Origin: an uncultured Mesonia sp.
GTDB taxonomy: Bacteria; Bacteroidota; Bacteroidia; Flavobacteriales; Flavobacteriaceae
Length of the DNA: 64,000 nt
Direction of reading: 5' to 3'
Assembly (NCBI GenBank): GCA_947494545.1
Contig: CANLVH010000012.1
Coordinates: forward strand, 32,388-96,387
The notes under the pieces are model-generated. The model was not told the DNA's origin. It ran no database searches and worked only from the letters and a program-made list of their open reading frames with translations. This document shows positions 26,756 through 34,960 of the stretch, piece by piece. Position 1 is the stretch's first letter; every line of letters starts with the position of its first letter. A program made the position numbers and the translations under genes.

Positions 26756-26781
26756 CATTTTAAATTAAAAACACTAAGCTG
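26748..26781. repeat. Inverted repeat between convergent holB and Skp genes
   Basis: CAGCTTAG (26748-26755, containing the holB stop codon) and CTAAGCTG (26774-26781) are exact inverted copies with an 18-base AT-rich loop. It stands in the 39-base gap of a convergent gene pair and could act as a weak two-way terminator, though no T run follows the stem. Confidence 0.4.
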
Positions 26782-26794
26782 CAATACCAAAAAA

Positions 26795-27334
26795 CTACTC
26801 TTTAGTTTCTTCTGCGTTCTCTGTCTTATTTTCTTCTTTATTTAAGGCTTTTAAAACCTCGTCTGTGATGTCTTTACCTTCTTTGGCATACATTATATTG
26901 GCCGTTTCGTTAGAACCAAAAATATAGGTGTAATTATGCTTTTCTCCATAATCGGCTACAAAATCTTTTACCACGTCTATTAAAGAATCTATAACTGCAT
27001 CACTTTCTTGACGCAATTTGTTGCTTTGCATTTGTTGTTGCTGTTGCAAAATTTGTTGTTTTTGCATCAATTCTTGTTCTCTTTTTTGCCTGTCCTGCAT
27101 AGACATGCTTTCTGCTTTCTGCTGGTATTCTTGTACTTCTTGCTGAAAACCCTTTGCAACCGAATCTAACTCTGTTTTGAGCTTTTCCATTTTTTTATTA
27201 AACCTACTTTCGGTAGATTTCATTTCCTTGTATTCTTTTATCAACTCGGTATTATCTACATAAGCGGTTTTTTCTGTTTGGTTACAAGAAACTAAAAATC
27301 CCACTGCTGCAATACTTACTATTATTTTTTTCAT
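26795..27334 (-). CDS. OmpH/Skp family periplasmic chaperone, lipoprotein form
   Basis: The start is taken at the ATG at 27332-27334, giving 179 residues with a lipoprotein signal (VGFLVSCNQ). The frame is open 11 codons further, but that would place the signal inside the protein. The middle, about 50-110, is a Gln/Lys/Glu-rich coiled coil, followed by a conserved NYTYIFGSNETANIMYA segment typical of OmpH-like proteins. Skp-type proteins hold unfolded outer-membrane proteins in the periplasm; the lipid anchor is a Bacteroidota variation. A CAAAAATA element (27355-27362) is a likely minus-strand -7 box. Confidence 0.8.
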   Translation of the reverse strand: MKKIIVSIAAVGFLVSCNQTEKTAYVDNTELIKEYKEMKSTESRFNKKMEKLKTELDSVAKGFQQEVQEYQQKAESMSMQDRQKREQELMQKQQILQQQQQMQSNKLRQESDAVIDSLIDVVKDFVADYGEKHNYTYIFGSNETANIMYAKEGKDITDEVLKALNKEENKTENAEETKE

Positions 27335-27534
27335 GATTGTGTTTAATTTGTTAGCAAAAATAAGCATCCTACATTAAAAATAAGCTTTTAAATAAGAATA
27401 AATATTTACTATTTAATTTGTACTATCTATAAATTTATACTATCAGAAGTGAAGCTATAATTTGCTTTTAAACAGATTTTTATCTTTACGGAATATATTA
27501 AGACACTTCAAATACAATAACGCCTTAAATCGGC

Positions 27535-28389
27535 TTAATTTGGCTCTTTCTTAAAAACATAGATTAAAGAAGAGTAATTACCGGATTTCTTAGCTTTAAG
27601 ATTACTTTTTAATCCGATTTGCATTGCTTTCAAAAAATTGCTTCGTTTGTTTTTATACTTTTCGGAAAGTAAGCTGACATAAAAAGAATCGAATGGTAAA
27701 GCTTTTGTATTGACTAATTCTAAATCAAATTTAGAAAATAGGTTTTTTATGCCTCTAGGCGAAAAATGCCAGAGATGTCTGGGTGCATCGTAAGCAGCCC
27801 AAAATTCTTTATAATATTTTGCATCGTAACTTTTAAAATTAGGAACGGCAACTATTAAACTTCCATCGTCTTGCAGCAATTTTTTTATATTTTGTATTTG
27901 CTCTTCCAAATTTGGTAAATGTTCTAAAACGTGCCATAAAGTAATTACTGCAAATTTATTTTGAACGGCTTCTAAAGATTCCTGTAAAATTATGCCTTTC
28001 TCTTTTGCAAGATTTCGTGCTCTTGCGTTTGGCTCCACTCCATTTACCTTCCAATTATTTTTCTTCGCGAAAGCTAAAAAGTCGCCAGTGCCTGCACCAA
28101 TATCTAATAGCGATTTTTCGCGTGTGTTTTGCGTCTCTAACAGTCGCAATTTTCGCTTTAGCATATAATGTTTTACCTTTTGATAGATTTTATCGGTAAA
28201 AGTTTTTGAAGAATCTGTATGCGAAATATATGTATCGCTTTTATAATAATCGGCAAGTTTTTCTTCAGGAAGTTGCGGGTGGGTAATCAGAATGGTTTTA
28301 TCTTCATTATGGTAAAGATCAAAATTTTCCTGCGTTAGACTGAAATCTTTACAACTAAATGCGAAGTCAGATGGCTGAAGTAATTTCAT
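27535..28389 (-). CDS. Class I SAM-dependent methyltransferase
   Basis: The preferred ATG at 28387-28389 gives 284 residues starting MKLLQPSDFAF, avoiding overlap with the upstream gene; the frame is open to 28419. The methyltransferase domain holds SLLDIGAGTGDFLAFAK (SAM-binding motif I) near 103, VNGVEPNARARNLA, and TLWHVLEHLPN, the pattern of the Methyltransf_23 group. The first 90 residues include a hydrolase-unrelated HNEDKTILITHPQLP segment found in similar proteins. The target is unknown. It lies one base after an unknown lipoprotein gene downstream of mnmG. Confidence 0.8.
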   Translation of the reverse strand: MKLLQPSDFAFSCKDFSLTQENFDLYHNEDKTILITHPQLPEEKLADYYKSDTYISHTDSSKTFTDKIYQKVKHYMLKRKLRLLETQNTREKSLLDIGAGTGDFLAFAKKNNWKVNGVEPNARARNLAKEKGIILQESLEAVQNKFAVITLWHVLEHLPNLEEQIQNIKKLLQDDGSLIVAVPNFKSYDAKYYKEFWAAYDAPRHLWHFSPRGIKNLFSKFDLELVNTKALPFDSFYVSLLSEKYKNKRSNFLKAMQIGLKSNLKAKKSGNYSSLIYVFKKEPN

Positions 28390-28390
28390 A

Positions 28391-28927
28391 TTAACGACTG
28401 AAAATATTTCGGAATTCATGTAAACGGAGAAGAACCATTCTTTTCTCTAAACTTTTTCCTTTTAAAAGATCTTCGCCATTTTCTCCCATAACCCGAATGT
28501 GTAAATATTGATGCTTATTTTGTCTTTCCTTACGTGCTCTGTCTTTTTCATCTTGAATGGCTTGCCGCCTCTTTTCTTCGTGCGATTGATTATCCTTTTT
28601 TCCAGAAGCATCTAAAATACCTTCCAACAAATTAAAATGCTTATCATAGTCATAAACCGGACTTATATCTACGCGCAATTCTTTTCCTTCAATCAAATTG
28701 GTGGTCGTAAAATAGTAAGGATTTTGGGTTTCTGATAAAACAAAAAAATCTTCAATTATTCTGGTTTTTTGTGCAAAAGCGCCATTATATTCAAAAATAT
28801 AAGCATTTAAAACATCCGGATTATCCTGGTTTTCTACAATTTTATAAGTAGGTATCTCCGGAGCCTTGTGCACATAAAAACACGACTGCAAACCCAAAAT
28901 TACTACCAAGAATACTAGTTTTTTCAT
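28391..28927 (-). CDS. Unrecognised lipoprotein
   Basis: The 178-residue product has a clear lipoprotein signal, with Cys16 in LGLQSC. No domain was recognised. Residues 110-145 are strongly charged (GKKDNQSHEEKRRQAIQDEK and following) and probably a long helix, while the earlier part looks like beta strands. It lies between mnmG and the methyltransferase gene, one base from the latter, so the two may work together. A parS-like palindrome stands in its 37-base gap to mnmG. Confidence 0.65.
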   Translation of the reverse strand: MKKLVFLVVILGLQSCFYVHKAPEIPTYKIVENQDNPDVLNAYIFEYNGAFAQKTRIIEDFFVLSETQNPYYFTTTNLIEGKELRVDISPVYDYDKHFNLLEGILDASGKKDNQSHEEKRRQAIQDEKDRARKERQNKHQYLHIRVMGENGEDLLKGKSLEKRMVLLRLHEFRNIFSR

Positions 28928-28940
28928 TTTTTACCGTATT

Positions 28941-28956
28941 TGTTCCACGTGGAACA
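28941..28956. promoter_or_regulatory. parS-like ParB binding site, copy 1
   Basis: TGTTCCACGTGGAACA is a perfect 16-base palindrome. It differs from the widely conserved parS sequence TGTTTCACGTGAAACA only by one symmetric pair of changes. It lies in the 37 bases between mnmG and the lipoprotein gene. ParB (Spo0J) loads at such sites near the replication origin. An identical copy stands at the other end of mnmG. Confidence 0.8.
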
Positions 28957-28964
28957 TTTTAGAA

Positions 28965-30836
28965 TCAACGTCCCATATAAACCAATAAAACAGAAATATC
29001 ACTAGGACTAACGCCGCTAACACGCGAAGCTTGTGAAACCGTCTTGGGTTGAATTTTATGCAATTTCTCGCGCGCCTCCATAGACATAGATTGAATTTTG
29101 AAATAATCAAAATTTGCAGGAATTTTCAAGTTTTCTAACCTATTTAGTTTATCAGCATTATTTTTCTCTTTTTCGATATATCCCGAATATTTCACTTGAA
29201 TTTCTGCTTGCTCCAAGATCTCATTATCCAAATTGTTTTCACGAATATATTCTTCCACTTTATGGAAATTTCTAACATCTGATAAATCGAGTTGGGGTCT
29301 TGCAAAGATTTTAAACATTTTTCCACTTTGTTTTACAGGAGCAGATTTATTTGCCTCTAAAACCGGATTCGCTTCTTCCGGACTAACGCTGGTTTCTTTA
29401 AAAAACTCTACAAAATTTGCTGCTTGCTCTTTTTTATATTGCATTCTTTGCAAGCGCTTTTCGGAAGCCAATCCTATCTTATACGATTTTTCCGTTAAAC
29501 GGAAATCGGCATTATCCTGTCTTAAAAGCGTTCGGTATTCTGCCCGCGAAGTAAACATGCGGTAAGGTTCTTCTGTGCCTTTCGTGATAAGATCGTCTAT
29601 TAAAACGCCTATATATGCTTCATTTCTGCTCAAAACAAAGTTTTCTTTCTCCTGAACTTGCAAAGCAGCATTGATTCCTGCCATTAAACCTTGGCAAGCT
29701 GCTTCTTCATAACCAGTAGTACCATTTATTTGTCCGGCAAAAAACAGACCTTTAACCAGTTTTGTTTCTAAGGTATGCGTTAATTGCGTTGGCGGAAAAT
29801 AATCGTATTCTATTGCGTAACCGGGCCTAAAAAACTTTACATTTTCAAAACCTTTAACCGATTTTAATGCTTGAAATTGTATGTCTTCCGGCAAGGAAGT
29901 AGAGAATCCGTTAACGTAATATTCTACTGTATTCCACCCCTCAGGTTCTACAAACAATTGATGCCGATCTTTATCTGCAAACCGATTAATTTTATCTTCT
30001 ATACTCGGGCAATAACGCGGTCCAACACTCTCAATTCTTCCATTAAACATAGGAGAACGATCAAAACCATCTTTTAAAATTTCGTGCACTTCGGGAGAAG
30101 TGTAACTCATATGGCAAGAGCGTTGTTCTGTTAGCGGTTTTGTTATATCTAAATAAGAAAATTTAGCAGGAACATCATCACCGGGTTGCTCTATCATTTT
30201 AGAGAAATCTAAGCTTCTTCCATCTACACGCGGAGGCGTTCCGGTTTTCATTCTGCCTGATTCAAACCCTAATTCTATTAAATCTGCGGTAATTCCGGTT
30301 GCGGCACGTTCACCGCTTCGGCCACCACCAAAATTCTTATCGCCAATATGTATTAATCCGTTAAGGAAAGTACCGTTGGTTAGAATTACCGTTTTAGCCA
30401 TAATTTCTAAGCCCAACGAAGTTTTTACGCCGCTAATTTTATTATTCTCCACCAAGATACCGGCAACCATTTCTTGGTAAAAATCAAGATTTTCGGTTTT
30501 TTCTAACATTAACCGCCAATCTTCTGCAAAACGCATTCTATCACTTTGCACCCGCGGACTCCACATTGCGGGTCCTTTAGATTTGTTAAGCATTTTAAAC
30601 TGAATGGCGCTGGTATCTGAAACGATGCCGCTGTAACCGCCCAAAGCATCAATTTCCCGTACAATCTGACCTTTAGCAATACCGCCCATTGCCGGATTAC
30701 ACGACATTTGGGCAATATTTTGCAGATTCATAGTTATTAGAAGTGTTTTGCTTCCCATATTAGCTGCGGCAGCGGCAGCTTCGCTTCCGGCGTGACCCCC
30801 TCCCACAACAATTACATCATATTCCTTTTCAAACAT
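28965..30836 (-). CDS. mnmG: tRNA uridine-5-carboxymethylaminomethyl modification enzyme MnmG
   Basis: The 623-residue flavoprotein has the FAD-binding motif VVGGGHAGSEAA at 10-21, ALGGYSGI near 69, the GTPPRVDGRSLD motif near 200, and the family's TGYEEAACQGLMAGINAAL. With MnmE it modifies U34 of tRNAs reading split codon boxes. It was once named gidA because it often lies near oriC. It follows ybeY by seven bases. Length fits the family (620-630). Confidence 0.96.
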   Translation of the reverse strand: MFEKEYDVIVVGGGHAGSEAAAAAANMGSKTLLITMNLQNIAQMSCNPAMGGIAKGQIVREIDALGGYSGIVSDTSAIQFKMLNKSKGPAMWSPRVQSDRMRFAEDWRLMLEKTENLDFYQEMVAGILVENNKISGVKTSLGLEIMAKTVILTNGTFLNGLIHIGDKNFGGGRSGERAATGITADLIELGFESGRMKTGTPPRVDGRSLDFSKMIEQPGDDVPAKFSYLDITKPLTEQRSCHMSYTSPEVHEILKDGFDRSPMFNGRIESVGPRYCPSIEDKINRFADKDRHQLFVEPEGWNTVEYYVNGFSTSLPEDIQFQALKSVKGFENVKFFRPGYAIEYDYFPPTQLTHTLETKLVKGLFFAGQINGTTGYEEAACQGLMAGINAALQVQEKENFVLSRNEAYIGVLIDDLITKGTEEPYRMFTSRAEYRTLLRQDNADFRLTEKSYKIGLASEKRLQRMQYKKEQAANFVEFFKETSVSPEEANPVLEANKSAPVKQSGKMFKIFARPQLDLSDVRNFHKVEEYIRENNLDNEILEQAEIQVKYSGYIEKEKNNADKLNRLENLKIPANFDYFKIQSMSMEAREKLHKIQPKTVSQASRVSGVSPSDISVLLVYMGR

Positions 30837-30843
30837 AAATTTT

Positions 30844-31269
30844 CTATTCGGATTGTTCCACGTGGAACAATTTAATTTTTTCGTCTTCTTTTTTGCGCAT
30901 TATTTCTTTATCGGGAGCACTTTTATCTTTGTAACCCATTAGGTGTAAGATGCCGTGCGCCATAACCCGCCGCAGCTCTTCATCAAAAGTCACACCAAAA
31001 TTTTGGGCGTTTTCTTCTACCCGCTCTGTGCTTATAAATATATCGCCGTTTATCAAGCTTCCTTCCACATAATCAAAACTAATAATATCTGTATAAGTAT
31101 CGTGATTTAAATAGTTTTTATTGATGGTAAGTAGATAAGAATCGTCACAAAATATATAGTTTAATTCGCCAGTTACAAAATCTTCGGTCTTGGCCACTTT
31201 ATCTAACCATTCGCGATATTTATATGCTTCCGATAAACGGTAGTTGTTTTCACTAAAAAAATTAATCAT
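30844..31269 (-). CDS. ybeY: Endoribonuclease YbeY (16S rRNA maturation)
   Basis: The 141-residue metalloprotein has the UPF0054 motif HGILHLMGYKD near 114-124. The usual pattern is H-x3-H-x5-H; here the first two histidines are present but the third ligand position is Asp, a change I believe is common in Bacteroidota. It takes part in 16S rRNA 3' processing and ribosome quality control. The start overlaps the DUF4175 stop by one base. The last codons (FHVEQ) contain the second parS-like site. Confidence 0.93.
   Translation of the reverse strand: MINFFSENNYRLSEAYKYREWLDKVAKTEDFVTGELNYIFCDDSYLLTINKNYLNHDTYTDIISFDYVEGSLINGDIFISTERVEENAQNFGVTFDEELRRVMAHGILHLMGYKDKSAPDKEIMRKKEDEKIKLFHVEQSE
30854..30869. 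promoter_or_regulatory. parS-like ParB binding site, copy 2
   Basis: TGTTCCACGTGGAACA, identical to the copy at 28941, is here inside the last codons of ybeY, 18 bases before the mnmG start. Being conserved within coding sequence and paired around mnmG makes chance very unlikely. Confidence 0.8.
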
Positions 31270-34200
31270 TAATTTGTCTTAAAATAATCTTGCACAATAA
31301 TTTTGTAATTTTCGTGCAAAGGTAAGCTTTGACGATTTAAAATTTCAGTAGTATTAAAATATTCTTTTGCCTTTTTTAGCTGTTCGTTTAAGGTGTTTTG
31401 ATATTGCTTCTGATTAGTTTCCGCTCTTCTTCTATTTTCTTTACCTTGTTCTAAATTGGCTTCTTTTAATTTTAGCAATTGATGTTCCAAATTTTGCATA
31501 CGTTTCTGAGTAGCGGGATTAAAGCCTTCTTCTAGCAATTTATTCTCAATAAAATCCATCTCTTTAGCGAGACGTTTAGCATTTTTTCCTAAACCTTCCT
31601 TTTGAATCATATCTTCTAATTGCATCCGCAGCATTTGCTGTTCTTGAAAGATCTGATACAAACGTTTACTTTGCTCCTCGCCATTGTTTCCTTGCTCACC
31701 TTTACCTTTCCCCTCACCTTGCTGTTTACCAGATTGTCCTTCGCTCGATTTGCCTTGACCTTCTTTACCTCCTTCTTTGTTTCCTTGTTGTTGCCCCTTA
31801 CCTTGCTGCATGCCTTGTTTCATCTCCTCACTTAACTCTCCTTGCTTTTTAATAATATCAGGCAGCTGAAAACCTTTGCCGGGACTATTACCGGATTTTC
31901 CCGGTTTAGAATTTCCTTGCCCGGGACTATTGGCTTGCATTTGCGCATTCATTTGGTCTAAAGACTCATTTAGCATATTTGCCAGTTCGTTTGCGCCGGT
32001 TAACGCGTATTGCTGATTAGAAACACCTTTTCTAATCTCGTTTTGTGCCAACCTGTCTAAGGCTTTTTCCATATTAAATTCAACATCCACGATTTTTTCA
32101 GTAATCTTATCGGAAATTATAGGATTACGTAAGGCCAGCGCGTATAAACTATCGTCTATAAATTCAAAGTTTTCTCGAAGAAGATTCTGTCTGCGCAACT
32201 GTTTACCAAAGTCCGGATTACGATTATTGATGTTCTTAAAAACCTCCATCAGATCTTCTTGTTCAAAAGAAAAAATCAGTAAATTTTTTAAAATTTGTCG
32301 CAACATTTTGGCGTCTTCAGCCTGTTGCTCCATACCGCCTTGCATCATCATTTGTTGCATTTTGGCACTCATTTGCTGCATTTTTTTTGCAGCATCTTTT
32401 TGTTTTTGTTTTGCTTTTTGGGAAGAGGGCGACTTGTTTTGTTCTTGTGCATTCTCTTCTTCCTGTTCTGCTTTCTCTAAGTTTTCTGTAGCCTCTTCCT
32501 GATCTTCTTTTACAGATTCTTCTTCGTCTTTATCGCGCGGAATATCCATTGGTTTTTTTAACGCCTCATTTTCCTTTTGCAAACTGTCTAATTCCTTTTG
32601 AATCTCGCCAAATTCTTTGTTTAAATTCTTTTGCTTTTCGGCAGTGTTATCTTTTTTGTCTTGTTTAGCTTGTTGTGACTGTTTTTTGGCCAGTTCTTCC
32701 AAATCAGACGCTATTTTCTCCGCCTTTTGTTCTACATAGTAACGCTTGGTCAATTCTAATAATTGCTCCAAGTTTTTTTGCTGATTTTCGTTCTTTTTAG
32801 AAAGTTGTTCTAATTTTTGATTGAGTTGCTCCTTGTTTAATTTCTCTTGGTACTTTTCTATTTTTTCTAGCAACTTTTCTTTTTCCTCTAGCTTCTTTTT
32901 CGTTCGTTCTAAACGTTCTTGCAATTCTTCATTAAAAGCATCGGGCTTTTCTTTTTGCGCTTCCTTTAAATTCTTTTTCATTTGCTTAGCATATTCCTGC
33001 ATCATTTTTTCCTGCTGTTTTTGGCGTTGCAGAAAAGACTCTAGCTTTTTACGGTCGTTATAACTAAGTTGTTTTTTTTCTTTTTGTAACCTATCCAATT
33101 CCTTAAACTCTTCCCTACTCTCGCGCATTTTAGACATAGATTTATCCATGCCTTTAATCATTTTTTCTTGCTGATTTAACTGTTCGCCACGCTTTTCGTT
33201 TTCGGTTAACTTTCGGTAATTAAAAACAGTAGAATTAGTAGCCTTAAAACCATTTACACGATCGTTATCCAATAACCTAAAAAATAATTGGTAATTTTTG
33301 CCCGCCTCTACTTCCAAAGCATTGGGAAAAGCATACACAAATTGATCTATAGATGTATTTTTAATGGCAATATTGGCGGTTTTACGCCTGTTAGGTTCTT
33401 TGGTAGGATAGTAAACCAGCTTTAAACTCTGCAAGCCATAATCGTCACTAAGCTTGCCTTTAAAGTATAATTTATCTGTATTTAAACTATCGCGTTTCAT
33501 CTCTACCTCAATTTCCGGAAATTGGTCTTTAATGACTTTTAGTTGATAATTTAAACGTTCATAATTTTTTAAAGATTGGTTAGAAGTAGTGATCTCGTAA
33601 GGAAAATTAGACAAAATTTGTTTTTCGAGTGTAAACTTGGGTTGCTGTTGCTCAAACTGTAAAGACGTATCGGCATAAAATAGCTTTACGGAATTTGTTG
33701 CGGCCGTACGCAATTGCCAATTAACCTTTGTACCTTCAGGAATTGTAGCATTTCCGGTTCCTTTTAAAGTTTCGTTAGATTTCCCTAAATAATCCGGATA
33801 ATCTAAATACATTTCAAAATCTACTAATTGCGGAATTGCGGTTACCTCTAAAGTATATTGTGGCGAACGTACGCCATTGGCTTCCAAATAAAAAGAAACA
33901 TCTTTTTCTAGCCCAACAAAATTATATTTAAAGTATTGATTATTAAACTTTTGAAGATAATAAGTCTCTTGATCATAAACAATTTTTACATCTTCCGGTT
34001 GTATTTTACCCAAGGTTTGCACCTTTAGCTCAAAATTTTGATTTTGATTAACTTTTAAATCTTCGTTTACAATAAAAAATTTAAATGGTGCAGGTGGTTG
34101 ATAGGCTTGTTTATAATTTACAACACGCGTATAACCATCTGAAAATAGCGCTTGATTACCCGAAATATAAACCGCTAAAATTACCAATAACGGAATAGAC

Positions 34201-34673
34201 GCATATTTTAGAAATTTTAGATTAGTGCGAAAATCAATAGATTTTTGAAAAGGTATAGGTTTTAATTCTTCTGCCTTTTGGTCTATACTAGCAACTAATA
34301 ATTCAGATTGATTAGTTCTTTCTGACTTTTTAAGCTGTAAAATATTAAGAAGTTTATCGTTAACTTCCGGGAAGTGTTTCCCGATAATTTTGGAAGCTTG
34401 GAAATGATTTATTCCTTTAGACAACCGAAACAATTTGCTTAACGGATTACCAATAAACCAAATAAAGACACCAATTTCGAAAGCCACTAAAATAGAAAAG
34501 AGAATTAATCGCGCGGTAGAATTCAACCATAAAAAATATTCTACTCCAACTATAATGATAAAGAACAATAAGCCTATGGCAAAAAATAAAATACCGCCTT
34601 TAATAAGTTGGTTTACATAAAACTTTTTTATAAAAGCTTGTAATTTTTGAAGAATATACGTGTAGTTGTTCAT
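31269..34673 (-). CDS. DUF4175 family giant membrane/coiled-coil protein
   Basis: The 1134-residue protein begins with two or three membrane helices (about 22-45, 50-72, 155-172), then a beta-rich region to about 470. This is followed by some 250 residues of Lys/Glu/Gln-rich coiled coil, a helical DUF4175-type core, and a low-complexity Gly/Gln/Lys stretch at about 945-1015. It is encoded in front of ybeY and mnmG, an arrangement typical of Flavobacteria. The function is not established; the layout suggests an inner-membrane scaffold with a large periplasmic or cytoplasmic arm. Confidence 0.85.
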   Translation of the reverse strand: MNNYTYILQKLQAFIKKFYVNQLIKGGILFFAIGLLFFIIIVGVEYFLWLNSTARLILFSILVAFEIGVFIWFIGNPLSKLFRLSKGINHFQASKIIGKHFPEVNDKLLNILQLKKSERTNQSELLVASIDQKAEELKPIPFQKSIDFRTNLKFLKYASIPLLVILAVYISGNQALFSDGYTRVVNYKQAYQPPAPFKFFIVNEDLKVNQNQNFELKVQTLGKIQPEDVKIVYDQETYYLQKFNNQYFKYNFVGLEKDVSFYLEANGVRSPQYTLEVTAIPQLVDFEMYLDYPDYLGKSNETLKGTGNATIPEGTKVNWQLRTAATNSVKLFYADTSLQFEQQQPKFTLEKQILSNFPYEITTSNQSLKNYERLNYQLKVIKDQFPEIEVEMKRDSLNTDKLYFKGKLSDDYGLQSLKLVYYPTKEPNRRKTANIAIKNTSIDQFVYAFPNALEVEAGKNYQLFFRLLDNDRVNGFKATNSTVFNYRKLTENEKRGEQLNQQEKMIKGMDKSMSKMRESREEFKELDRLQKEKKQLSYNDRKKLESFLQRQKQQEKMMQEYAKQMKKNLKEAQKEKPDAFNEELQERLERTKKKLEEKEKLLEKIEKYQEKLNKEQLNQKLEQLSKKNENQQKNLEQLLELTKRYYVEQKAEKIASDLEELAKKQSQQAKQDKKDNTAEKQKNLNKEFGEIQKELDSLQKENEALKKPMDIPRDKDEEESVKEDQEEATENLEKAEQEEENAQEQNKSPSSQKAKQKQKDAAKKMQQMSAKMQQMMMQGGMEQQAEDAKMLRQILKNLLIFSFEQEDLMEVFKNINNRNPDFGKQLRRQNLLRENFEFIDDSLYALALRNPIISDKITEKIVDVEFNMEKALDRLAQNEIRKGVSNQQYALTGANELANMLNESLDQMNAQMQANSPGQGNSKPGKSGNSPGKGFQLPDIIKKQGELSEEMKQGMQQGKGQQQGNKEGGKEGQGKSSEGQSGKQQGEGKGKGEQGNNGEEQSKRLYQIFQEQQMLRMQLEDMIQKEGLGKNAKRLAKEMDFIENKLLEEGFNPATQKRMQNLEHQLLKLKEANLEQGKENRRRAETNQKQYQNTLNEQLKKAKEYFNTTEILNRQSLPLHENYKIIVQDYFKTN

Positions 34674-34960
34674 CGAGCCATTTGCCTTGTTTACTTAAAC
34701 TTATAAAAATACAAATAAAATGCCACAATAAAAGTAGTATTTATGCTTACGCGAATTTACCAGCAAGAAACCAGAAAATAAATTATTAGATTATCAAATT
34801 GGCTTAAGCCGAAATAATTTCCGTAAAGGGTAAATTAAGAATGTTTAAGTGAAAAAACCATTCTTCCGTAAAGGAATAAAAAAGTTCTGAAAAGTTGCTT
34901 CGTGCAATTACAACCGCTCAAATAACGAGAAGATTGTATATTTGTTAAAAATTAGAAATT
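34674..34960. other. Intergenic region with two TTCCGTAAAG words
   Basis: These 287 bases separate the divergent DUF4175 and gltX genes. They contain direct copies of TTCCGTAAAG at 34819 and 34865, a GGCTTAAGCC palindrome near 34801, and the gltX -7 box near the right end. No open frame of any merit was found. Confidence 0.6.
34937..34944 (+). promoter_or_regulatory. -7 element of gltX
   Basis: TATATTTG matches TANNTTTG and ends 16 bases before the gltX ATG. No TTG occurs at the -33 distance, so only one element is matched. Confidence 0.45.

Noticed and set aside
31620..33063. Several plus-strand open frames opposite the DUF4175 gene
   Set aside because: They are Phe/Leu/Ser-rich mirror images of the Lys/Glu/Gln-rich coiled coil on the other strand, with no start signals.
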